A stretch of 64,000 nucleotides of DNA from UBA6168 sp964423205 (lineage in GTDB: Bacteria; Bacteroidota; Bacteroidia; Chitinophagales; Saprospiraceae): assembly GCA_964423205.1 (NCBI GenBank), contig CAYRDX010000014.1:1-64000 (forward strand), given 5' to 3'. Both the position numbers and the translations under genes were made by a program. Shown piece by piece: positions 43,180 to 55,500 of this stretch. Under the pieces are notes generated by a model. The model made no database searches and was not told the DNA's origin. It saw nothing but the letters and a program-made list of their open reading frames with translations. Every line of letters begins with the position of its first letter. The first letter of the stretch is position 1.

Positions 43180-43339
43180 GAGCTTGTTTGGAATTTGGTC
43201 ACTTGGCTCAAAACGACCCTTTTTCGCCACTTTTTCAGCTTTTTTCAGTCAAGTAGTCCCGCTATTCTCCTTCAAAAAGCCAAAAAATTGACGAAAAATT
43301 TCTCGTTTTTAACTCAAGCACTAAATCCCAAAAAAGCTC
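43180..43339. mobile_element. MITE copy 3 (160 bp)
   Basis: Same element as copies 1 and 2, flanked by TAA on both sides (43177-43179 and 43340-43342). Its right terminal repeat has one change (CCAAAAAAGCTC for CCAAACAAGCTC). It lies between the two giant genes. Confidence 0.85.
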
Positions 43340-43350
43340 TAAGTTCCCTG

Positions 43351-43563
43351 ATTAACCGCCAAGGCCGCAAAGACAGCAAGCCTTTCCATCCTTCATCCCT
43401 CATTCATTTCTCTTATTAACCGCGAAGGACGCAAAGACGCAAAGTCTTTTCATTCCTCATCCCTCATTCATTTCTCTTATTAACCGCTAAGGACGCAAAA
43501 ACGCCAAGTCTTTTCATTCATAGTTCATAGCTCATAGCTCATAACTCATACCTCATACCTCAT
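43351..43563. repeat. 64-bp tandem repeat (three copies) and short CATAGCT repeats
   Basis: ATTAACCGC begins at 43351, 43415 and 43479, a 64-bp period; each copy holds AAGG-CGCAAAGACG-type sequence and CTCATTCATTTCTCTTA. Then TCATAGCTCATAACTCAT and TCATACC repeats run to 43563. There are no spacers, so it is not a CRISPR. It fills the downstream side of giant gene B. Confidence 0.75.
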
Positions 43564-46500
43564 CAAGGCAGCCTCTCCAAAACAATATAATTTGCGAGTA
43601 AGCCCTGATTTGCCGTATGCACCAAAATGGTGTGGTAAAGCAAATTGCTTCTTTCGTTGTTGGGCCCCTGATAAATGACCATTCCATCCAGATTAAGGTC
43701 TTCCCTCAGATAGCCGGTAGTAATGTAATTTGCCAGAAAACCAATATTCCTTTCATCACTTAAGACCCTGGAAAAGATATAGAAAACATCGTTGCTGGGT
43801 CCCTGGTAAATGGCTTTTCCATCACCATTGAGGTCACCACTCCACATATTTCTCTTGGCATTCATCATTCTGCCGGCATCAGTGGTTCCCATAACAGCAG
43901 TGGAAGATTCCCTAAAATCAATTGTGGGCACATTAGCTGTGGTTAAGAACCAGGCATAATTTGTTGCCATGCCCAAATGATTTCTGTGTCGCATGGAAAC
44001 ATAATAATCGCCTTCCTGCAGGGTTGGGAACAACAGAACTGCTTCACCATTTACATTTACCACATCACCATCACGCTGCAGAAGAGCGGTTTTTGTTGCT
44101 ATTACCCTTTTTGGATCGTTCAGGTCCCGAACTTCAATGAAAACCCAATCTACTACGGCATCCCCTCCTGTTATACTAAAGAGTCCCGGGGTCACGGTTT
44201 CATTTCCATTGTTCCCTACATGCTGGAATTCCCAATACTCCAGGTAGGGGTCCACGGAAGGTAATAAACCTTTCTGCCGGAGGTCGTCGCGCATCAAAGG
44301 CCCTCCACCGTTATTCAACAAGGCGCCGAGAAGGGTGGCTTTAAGTTTGAAGGCAACTATTTCGCAGGTATCGTTTTTCGTCAACTGGAAAGTGTTCCGG
44401 CAGTCATCATTGGCAGCCCAGGTATTGGTGATGACAAGGCCTGTTTCATTGTAATTCACCAAATGAGAGTGATTTAATGCCGTTATTCGGTCACAGTTAT
44501 CGCGCACAAAAAGGTTGGTTCCGGGCACAATTGGAACACTGTCCTGACCACAATACAGTCCATGGACGGCTGGTATATTTCCCTCAATAACGAAATAGGA
44601 AACTGACTCATTGGTATGGGTGCCATCGAGGTAACTCCACTCCAGAAGTCGAACTTCAAAGCCTGTGGAACTGACATTGCGAACCCGAACCGTTGTACCA
44701 TGGCTGGCATTAAAGGTTGCTCCACCCATGATAACGATAGGATGATTGTATTTCCGGGTAAAACTGATATGTTTCCATGCTTGAGTAACATTAGTGGTTC
44801 CCGTTTCACCAAATCCATCACCATTGACATCCTTTAGTTCAGCTCCCGTTTCGGCCGTTATGATGGCCAATTTTTCAAAACCATGTGTTACCTCGGAATC
44901 TTTTGATTGCTCTTCCTGGAGTTGCGTTTCAAAGGAGGAAGTAGTCCGGTTTCTGAACCTTACTGCAAATGGATCTCCATCCGAATAGGTTTGTACAGAA
45001 GAAAGGATGGCTGGTATGGATAAATAGGCTGGTGATAGTGCGACAGACGTCCAAACGTGATTAACGCTGTCAATTAGTCTGGCATTCAGTTTAGTGTTAT
45101 CACTCAATGCACCAGGTTCTATGGCCATCCATGCCACAGTTTCATTTGCATGAATTCTATCTGCATTTTCTTCTTCCTGGAGGAACAGGTCAAATCCGCC
45201 AGTAGTCACATTCCTCTTTCTTACTTCTACTGCTGTGCCTTCCACATCAGTTATACATTGGGTAAATACCAGGGGCTGCTGACTGAAGGTTATAGGGAAT
45301 TTGACATTCTTCCACAAATGGGATGTTTGACGTGACCGTCCCGCTACCAGTTTCTTTCCGCTGCTCAATGTATAAACCCGCATGAGTTCTGGCTCAGCCA
45401 TATCCATCACGGTAATTACCTGCGTAAATGAAGACTGGTTATCACAGAGGTCTTTGGCTATCCAGGTGCGGGTGACCTGGAAGTTCTTACATTGTGAAGT
45501 GTCACTTCCCGAGGCTTCAGTAAAGGATAAAAATATACCCGGGCAGCCATCAACACCATAAACCAATGGTGGTGTTGGCAGTTGGTCATCACAGCTGACG
45601 GTGATGTCTGAAGGTAAGTTCTGTAGCAATGGTGGAATGGTATCACCTAATATAATGGTAGCTGTGGCCTCTGTACAGCAACCGGTAGTTTGGTTGCAAA
45701 CCCTGTAAATAAACTGATCGCTACCACAAGTGCTGGAAGAAGGTGTATAGGTGAATATTCCCGACTGGGTTAAAGAAATGGTACCCCTGGTGGTTGATGT
45801 GACCAGACTATAAACCGGACTTTGTAAATTTTGGTCGTTTGCTTTTACCGATCCATTAAACGATGGGGTGCCCGGACAAATATTATAACTGTCATCAACC
45901 AAAACCGGAGCCCCGGTTACATAACAGTCAGGATCGAGGCAATCGGCCAGACCATCGCCATCGTCATCCAGGCCATTGCCACATATTTCATCACAAGCCT
46001 CAATGAAAACCAAAATTTCATCAACGCCAGTACATCCCAGGGCATCAGTAGCGGTAACGTAATAAATGGTATTTTCCGATGGGCTGACCACCTTCGTAGC
46101 ACCGCTTCCCAAACCATGATTCCAGCTAAAAGTATAAGGTGAAGCTCCCCCAGATGCAGTCGCTGACAGGGTCGCACTGCCTGAAGGACATATCGACAAA
46201 TCTGATCCAACATTTGCTGTTGGCCGGTTATTCACTGACACTCTTACATCATCTGTGGCCGTGCAGCCATAATCACCCGTTACAGTGACGAAATATGTGG
46301 TTGCTGTTGACGGGGATACACTCTTTGATGCCCCAGTGCCCAAGCCATGGCTCCAGGTGTAAGTATAGCCGCCTGTTGATCCATTGCCAACTGCGGTTAG
46401 CGTGGTCGCTGAACCCATACAAACAGCTCTGTCGTTACCGGCATTTGCCGATACAGTGCCGCATTCCGGATCCAGACAATCTGCCAATCCGTCGTTGTCA

Positions 46501-49500
46501 TCATCAATTCCGTTGGTACAATTTTCAGGTGTGAAGGCGACCGTAATTCTTACCCAGGCTGTATCGCATAAATTGGTCAAATCACAAATTCTGTACTGGA
46601 ATGAATCGACACCGTAAAAGTCAAAATCAGAAGAATAAATAATTTGCCCAGTCAGTGGCAGTATAGTGATGTCACCCCGCTGGGGTTGAACCAAACCCGT
46701 TGTGTTAACAGATGATGTAATGATGTTATTGTCGGAATCGTAATCATTGGAAAGAACACTGATGGTTAAGTCGGTGTTTTTCATTCCATTGCGGATGTCG
46801 TCAACTGCAAACGGAGGACTTTCGATTCTAAGCGTATCCTTATCCAATACGCTGGGAACATAATCGCCATATTCATCTATGGCCAATTCAACCTTACCCT
46901 CGTTTATATTTTGCTTACACTCCCCAATAACCCTAAAAGTAACTGTTACAATCTTTGTGGATCCGGGCAACAACAAACCAAGGTTCGTCCAATTGATTAC
47001 CTCCCCAATTACCGAAGAAGGAGCAGGATTGGCGTTCAAATAAACCAGACAATTATCCATAAACACATCCTTCAAAGGCAAAACACTGACATTGGTAGAA
47101 CCAGTATTGGTAATTTCTATCCTGTAGGTCAGTGTATCTGAGTTGAAATATGGCGGCGGTCCCGGGCTTAACAGGTATTTGTTGATGGAAAGCTGTGGCC
47201 TCGTGGTTATGACTGTTGCCGTTGCCGGGCCAGCAGATACGGAAATGGAGTTCTGGTCAATAGCAGAGACTGAAGCGGAATTGGTCGCCGGATTGCAGTT
47301 ATTCGCTGCGGTGAAATAAATGGTGACCTTTTTAACAGCACCTGAGGCCAATGGCCCGAAATTGTTCCACGTTATGGTGCCGCTGCCCGTACTGGTTGGA
47401 TTCAAAGACGCATAGCTGTATGTCAAACAGGAAGCAGGATATCTATCGGTCAGCGTTATCGTGTTTAAGGTTGAGTTGCCGGTGTTGGAAACTGTTATTT
47501 CAAAAGCAACCTGTTCACCAACTTTGGCCACACCATCCGAAGGAAGCACCAATCTTTTTGAAACGGAAACCTGCGGTTGAGATGATTGAACAACCGCTTC
47601 ATCGACGCAGAGGTCACCCAAATCAGTGGGATCAGAATAGGAGAACAATATGGCGGTACCTTCAGGTGCATATAATTGGCCGTTATTCACGGTTCCCAAA
47701 ACTGTTCCGCTGGAAGACACACATCCTCTGAAGAATCCAGTATTCTGGCCAGTCTCCGTAAGTGTCACCAATTCAGAATCACCACCAGCACCCACAACAG
47801 TGACCTGCAATGTTTCTATTACAACCGGGTTCATATTCTGGTCAATATCCCTGACCATCATGCAAATTTGACCGTTCACGGCATAGGTTCCTGTAGGGAC
47901 GTTGGCAGGCGTGATAAAATCAACTGAGCAATTCGTTCCAATATCCAGGTATGTCACGGCTATGCTGGCCCTTGCTGTATCCGTAATGCCTTCATAACCT
48001 TCCCGTGCAAGAACAGTAGCATGGTACATTCCCTGAATGAGCGGAGCGAACCATTTGTATTCATAAACTTTCGTGCATCCGGTGGCGGACACCACATGCG
48101 ATTCTGAAAGTGCTGCATTCAGAACGGTAGCTCCATTCGGGTCTGTCACAATTGATTGTCCACTGGTTATATCGTAGTGCCCAAAGGGATCGCTGACGGC
48201 TGCGCGGAGATACAAAGTATCGCCATTGACTGCCGTATTCAACTGCGAGCCACCCGGCCATGCACCATTATAAAATCTCAGGCTGTCCACTTTTATGACT
48301 GTGGTCGTTGGCAGCGTGATTCTGGATGGCTTGGTTTGGCTGTCGTAATTGATTACGAATGAATTCCCCGCTTGAGCTGTAGTCACTACCATAGAAACAG
48401 CCTGGCCTGCTGGTAAAGTGGTATTGGAAGCAAGTGTGCCACTGAAGGCCAGTATTCCTGAGCCACTATTATAAGTTGGATTGGTCAGGGTAGCAAAAGT
48501 CGTAGAGCCATGTCGTAATGCTGCAGTGATATTGGGGTTGGCTGGCATGCTGCCGGTGGTGTACTCAACAACCAGTTTAGGTGCCAGTGAAGCAGAGCCA
48601 TCGTATGAAAAAGCTGAGCGATAACCCGATCCGGTGATGACAAAGACCATGCTGTTACCACTTGCCCATCCGGCACGATTTACTATTTCCTGTACTACTG
48701 TGGAGAGATTAGGAGAGTTGTAATCCTGGCTGGTGGTCCAAGCTCCGGGAGTCCAGTTTATACCCGAACTGGTTAAAGTCCTGTTGCTAAGGTTATAGGC
48801 TGTTGTTGTAAAAGTTCCAGGATTATCGGCTGCCTGCCCCTTTATCGTCAAATTGGTAGCCCCGCTGTTGGTACTCGGTGAATGAGGGGCAACTGCCCTG
48901 AAAGTAAAATAGGCATTTGTAATAGTTGCACCGACGGGGATGGTCAGGTTATTAAAACGCAAACCAACTTTTTGCAATCCCATTCCATCAGGTGCTGCAT
49001 CATCCACCATTTCCATGTCAGGGCTGTTTAAGAACATATAACCCGCTCCACTAGAACCTGAGACGACTTCTTCCACGTCATCAGAACTTTGGCTGACCGA
49101 CCTGGTTATTGTGCCCGGTAATGGGGAAACAGTGATGTAATTGGTAACCTGAATAGCTCCACCACTTGGCATGGACAAAGGACTACACATCACGGTGGCT
49201 TGAGTAAACGTGGTACTTGCAGTGCCAACACCACTGATGCCTAAGACTGCAGAGTTGGAAGTTGTGTTATCGGCAGTGGCGACGGGGTCAATTCTGTCCA
49301 GTCCCTGACCTGGATCTGAAAGATAAAGGACTTTTGTTTTTGAGGTTGCCGTGATGGAAGCCACATTCACACAGGTTTCACCATTCAGTGCATCGGTAGA
49401 AGAGCCATCTATGCTATTGCCGACGGTAGCCCGCAATATACCGTCACTGGGGTTGCTGCCCAGATAAGTCGAAGAAATCAGGCAGCCCCGGAATATTCCT

Positions 49501-52500
49501 GTGTTTACTCCTGTTTCAGTCAACGTAATTACTTCCCAATCGCCGTTGCTGTTGTTTTGAAAACGTCCCTTAATGGTTTCAGCTATGGTATTGAACTGAT
49601 TTTGGTCGGCATCAGTCACAGTCAGGCATATCTGTGCATTTTCAACATAACTCGTTACCGGAGTTCCCGTAGCATTGGTGAAACTCAAAGAACAGGTAGT
49701 ATAGGCAGACGAAACTAATGGGAATGTTACCTCCCCCCTAATGGTCATCGTCGGGTTTCCAATAGTCACTTTAAAGTAATTGGTCACTTTGTTGGTGGTC
49801 ACCGGAACATTTACTTGTACCCGGAAAGTAATGGTATCCGAACGGCCTCCCGGAATGGTAGGAATGTAATATCCTGTTTCATCAACCGGGAATATGGATT
49901 TCGGACTTACATTATCGGGTAAGGGATTTCCACGATAGGTAGAGGAATTGGGTACATAGGTCACCTGCGGTGGCAGTGTGTCAAATACCATCACATCGCA
50001 GATAGTAGAGGCTCCGGCATTTTGTATGATGATGCGATAGGTTACGATATCGCCGCCATCAACCCTGCCATTGCCATTGTTATCGGTGGTCAAACTGTAC
50101 TCTTTCCATGCATTGGCAATTTTTGCCGGAGGCAAGGTGGTTCCCAGGTCGAGGAATGGATTACCACCCAAAGAATTTGCCGGGTCCTGGCCCCATGCAC
50201 CAGCCAGAAAAGCGCCGTTCAAGGTGTAAATGCGCATACCCGTCTGGTCTTTGTCGGGATCGAAGAAACGCTTACTTTCATAGGCCGACATCGTGGCAAA
50301 GGTGTTGTATTTGTTGCCATTGGGGTCAGTGAAAGTACCAGTGGCCGGGTTGCCATCGTAATCTACATATACAGTTGTGGGTGAGGTTGCAGTAACCCAG
50401 GCGGGACTTCCATTTTGTGTCAGGCCATCAGAACCGGGTCCCCACCCCACTATGACTGTCGTTGTCAGAAAGTTTTGCGGTACTAATGTAAAGCCCCAAT
50501 CATGCGCTGAATTATCGGTATCGCTGTCAACAGTAACTATTCCAAAGAATTTTGCACCATTGGTCGTAAAAAACTGTGCCCCAGAACTGAGCGGCATTGG
50601 AAAGGTGTAAACGCCTTTTGCAGGCACGGTGAACAGGCCTGATGTTGCCACCGTCCTGTAATTTATCTGGATGGAAGAGGCACCTGGATTATACAGAAAT
50701 ACATGGGTTGGATCCGATTCGTCGGTAGTGCTGACCGGATTGTAGTATTTGGTATCCCAAAGCTGTGTGGGCAACATGGCAAACCAGCGGGTTTCAAAGG
50801 TAGCGCCAATATCACCGGTCAGCACGTTCACTGCAACCGGTAAATTGGCAGTGACTTTTGCGCCTGCACGAATTCCTTGCTGATGTACATAGGTTTGACC
50901 CTTATTCAGATTCCGTGTTACATCAGTAGTCCCGTTACCATCCGTGTCGATATTCACAACCGTTCCATCCAATGAAGCCATGAGGTACAACGCTGTACGC
51001 TCAAACATCTGATTGGAGGGTATGTTCTCGCCGATTGGAACTTCATAATTCAGCCCGTAAGTAACGACGTCGAACACCTCGACGGCACCTGCCAAAACCG
51101 GCCCCGGATTGGGAGCCCATGCAGCCCTGGAGACCGTTATGGCTTTATTGGCAGTAACAAAGTCCCGGCCATCGAAGCGTATCTGAGCAGGGTTCCGTGG
51201 TATTTCAACGAGGTTAACGAGACTGATTACGGATCCGGCAGTGAATACATCTGTGGCATATCCCGGTGGAATTCCATTGGCGGGGTTGTTGTCTCCCCAT
51301 ATTTGAGAAGTGCTTTGCACAGGAGAATTAATGTTTGCCTCATAGCCATCCTCCCAATGATCGTACCTGATAATGGTGTTGGCATCAGCAACTACAATGG
51401 AAATGACGGAATTAATGCTGGAAGAAATAGTCCTATTGGTAGCATCGGTATAAACCTTCAAAGATGCGTGAAGGAAATCCTCCGGCAATGGGATAAAATA
51501 GGTAGTTCCTCCGGTAACGACCCCCGAACCGCATCCTGTATCATAATAGGTACTGCAATCAGGGTCATTGGAATCAATCAGTCCGTCGCCATCGTCGTCG
51601 ATTCCATTGGAACAAATTTCCTGGCAGGCCTCTGCTACGACCTGCACACTTCCTGAACCTGTGCAGGAATTGGCACTCGTGGCAGTAACTATGTAAGTGG
51701 CCGTGTTATTAACCACAAAGGTTTTTGACGCACCGTTTCCTAATCCCTGATTCCAATTGTAAGAATAAGGCGACTGTCCACCACTGGCGCTGGCAGTCAA
51801 CGTAACACTTGAACCAGCGCAGGCATTACGGTTGGCACCCAGATCAACCGTTACCGCAGGATAAGAGTTGTTCATGTTTACGGTAACTATGAATGAGCAG
51901 CTATCCCGGTTGTTGCAATTATCTGTAATAATCCATTTAACAACTGTGGAGCCCTGATTCAGGGTGACACCAGCCATAGTATTACTGCCACTGCCAGTGG
52001 TAGCTCCCGTCAAGCTATAGGTCAGTGTTTTTACGCCGCAATTGTCAGTTGCCGATGTGGGATTGAATTCCGTACCTACGGTTATGTAGCGGCAGGTACC
52101 TGCATTGTTGTCGCGGTTTTGATTGGCCGGGCAGGTGATAACTGGTTTGGTGGTATCAATGAGGTTTATGGTTTGTGTACAGGTGGAAGACAAACCACAG
52201 GAATCTGTAATCGTCCATGTGCGGGTAACCACCGGACAATCTCCATTTACCACATCCCGATAAGTGACAGAAGTGATGCCACATGGGTCGGATGCAAGGC
52301 CCTGATTGGTTGCGTTTTCAAAAACTGCCTTTGAAGATGCAGTGGTTGTTGAAGAAAATACCGGATTGGTGATGGCGCTGGTATTGCACCCGGTAACATT
52401 TCTGGTGACGGCACATGTGGTAATGACTGGTGGAGTGTTGCTGACAGTCACCGATGCCGATGCCGTATTAATGGGTACTCCAATCCCTAATTTTACTATC

Positions 52501-55500
52501 GCGGTATTGGTAATGACTGAGCCATTAGACGGGCAGTTTCTGATGGTCGTTTGAAAACCAACTGTACCGCTGCCACCAGGTGGTACTTTTTGATCAATGT
52601 GAAATAACAATCGATTCACCTGTGAAGCTTGCGGTTGGGTAGAAGACCAGGATGCCCCATGATTCGTGGAGTACAGTACTGTGCAGGGATATCCTCCACA
52701 GGTGGTACTGCCCGGTACGAACTGAAGGTTAGGGGGTATGGAATCCTCTATGGCAACACCGTTGCCAGTGCCTGGATCTCCGGCAGGGGCATAGCCCACA
52801 TTCTGATAGTTCATGGTCCAGGTTACCGTTCCACATTCAGATACAGTACCAGGTGTTCTGCTTTTAGCCAAAGTGAGTGAAGGGTCCCCGGTAAAGACAT
52901 TAATACCGATTAAACCATAGTCCCCATTGTATTTCTCATTATTTGCTCCGGAACCAACCTGTTGGTAGGGTGAAAGAAATCCATCTGCGGGTGCTGTTGC
53001 CAGGAAAGTATAGGTGTAGGTTCCCGTAAAATTACCTGATGAGTTGCCTATCAATCGGCTTAGGTAAGGTTCATTGTCATAATAGGAAGTAATGCCATTC
53101 AAAGGGTTAGCGCCTCCTGAGCCAGTAACGGCACTTTGGATATCAATCAGACGCAAAGCGCCTGCCGGCCAGGTTGTAGAGCCAATTGGCTGGTACCATA
53201 TATCGTAGTCCCAAAGGTTATCCCTGTTGCCGTCATATCCTTGTCCGACGGTTCCAAAAGTAGCATTGTTGAAGGTGATGGAATAAGTCTGACCTGTCAT
53301 GATCATTATTCCATTGTCTGCCGAGCTGATAGAACCGCTCCGGTTGAAATCGATGTAACCATCAATTACTGTAAATGTGTTGAGAATACCGTCGTCAGCA
53401 GTAGTGATATTGCCACTGCCATTCATATCCACCTTCCCGTCAATGATTGTCTTTCCAAAATAGGAGCCATCATCGGAACTGTTTACAACACCATCGGAAT
53501 TTACATCCACCAATCCACCTATGATTCGTGGAGAAGTGCTTGAAATATAGGCTCCATTGGGCAGGATTTTATTGGTAGCAGCACTGAGTTCACAGCGCAC
53601 TATTGCAAAATCACGACGTTCGTCGGTTCGCACCACTCCATCGGGGCTAACACCGGAACCCCAAATCACCCACTTCAGCCGGAGGTCATCCACTATATCT
53701 CCGCAGACGCCAAAAGTGGCTTTGTTAAATGCATCTTTTACCGGATATGCCACCTGCCAATAGATATTCCTCGATTCGCCACCATAGGTCTTATTATCCA
53801 GCGCGTTGATTATACCATCTCCATTGGTATCGACATAACCATCAATGATGGCCGGTTCGCGATAGCCATAAAAGTACCCCGGTGGCAGGGGCTTATCATC
53901 TGCACCATTAACCACCCCATTATTGTCCACATCCACTCGGCCATCGATGACCGTTTGGCCATTACTCAGCACGCCGTCATCCAGGTTATTAACCACACCA
54001 TTGCCATCGAAATCAATTCCTCCGGCAATAACTGACTTTGCAGGACCCAGGGATATCAAATGCCGTGAGCAATCTGCAGCGCCTGCCAAAGGTTGCAGTG
54101 CGAATGTTCCCTGATAAGTATTACCTGTTTGAGCTAAAGTCATCGTTGTTGTTGGGAAGGTGCCCGGTGTAGCGCCATCTCCAAGAAATACTTTAAGGTC
54201 CCTCAGTTCAAAAAGACTGGGATTGTTGACTTTGGCTCCAATGGTGAACACCCGTGGTGAAGCATCGGGGTTATTGGAGTCATTTACGAGGTTAGGGCCG
54301 GTAATATCATTAATGAACAATGCCGGCCTTACTGACACTGAATTACTGGAAGCATAGGGAAATATCGTTCCATTGGGGGCAGTGGCATTTCCGCCAAAAA
54401 TCAAAGTACCATCAGCTTCATCGGCAGTGATCCGGTAAGTCCATGTGAACGGCACTGGATTGGTGCCCACGGTTGCATTTGCAGGGGTTGGCCCGCTCAC
54501 TAATTGTGCGAAAACGGCATTTGTGCCTGAAACGGACAACTGGTTAGGAGAAACATTATTAACAGTAGTTGGTGAGGATAAGGTCATCGTGACCGTTACC
54601 AAATCACTGGCAATTGTTTCCGTGGGTGTAACACTGACGGAGGTATTTCCGGATTGAGGCAGTTGATAAACACGTCCGAAAACACCCTGATTATCGACAT
54701 GTCCTGGCTGCGTTCCGTTACCTTCCCAAACCACGACAAATCGGCCAGCGGCATTCATATCAATAAGTGGCCAATCCTGATATCCGGTTGTACTCTGATT
54801 CACCATGGTTTCAACGCCAACAGGAGTACCGCTTGCATTGAATTCCCGAATCCAAACGGAAGTACCTGGGTCGCCTCCCGGAGTACCACCCCCGTCCCGG
54901 TTATTGTTATCGCCCCAACCCACGATTGTGCGCCCATTGGGAGCAACTGCGAGATGTAAGCCGTACTGACTGTTGGTCGTGTTGTTGGTGACGAGAAACT
55001 CATTTCCGAGGGGATTAAAGTTCTTGTCAAATCGACGGGCATAAGCACCTAAGCCGGAGCCATCCTGGCCATCACTTTCCCACACGAAAAACATATTGCC
55101 CTCACCGTCAACGCGGGCATTGATGTATCGTTGAGTGCCCGGTACGTAGTTGTTTATCCTGACCTGTGTACCAATGGCCTGGAGGTTTTGGTCAAAAACC
55201 TGACCGTAAACATCGTTCCCACTTGTCCAAAACAGCAAAACAGATTTATCGGGCCTGATACACAAACCGTCGATGACCACATCACCTGTTCCGGAGCTGA
55301 TGCGTGTTTCAAGGCCTAAACTTCTTCCATCGGAATCGAAACGCTGTAATACCGATTGTGCACCGTCCCAAAAACCGGCGACAAAAGTGCCATCCGGATA
55401 AAACTGAACTTCAGGATATCTTTGATTGCCGACTACTGTGGTACTCAACAAAAACTCAGTTCCGATTTTCACACCTTCTTTCGTGAATAGCTGACCAAAA

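Noticed and set aside
43351..43520. Possible CRISPR array at the 64-bp repeats
   Set aside because: The units are directly adjacent with no unique spacers, and there are no cas genes in the window.
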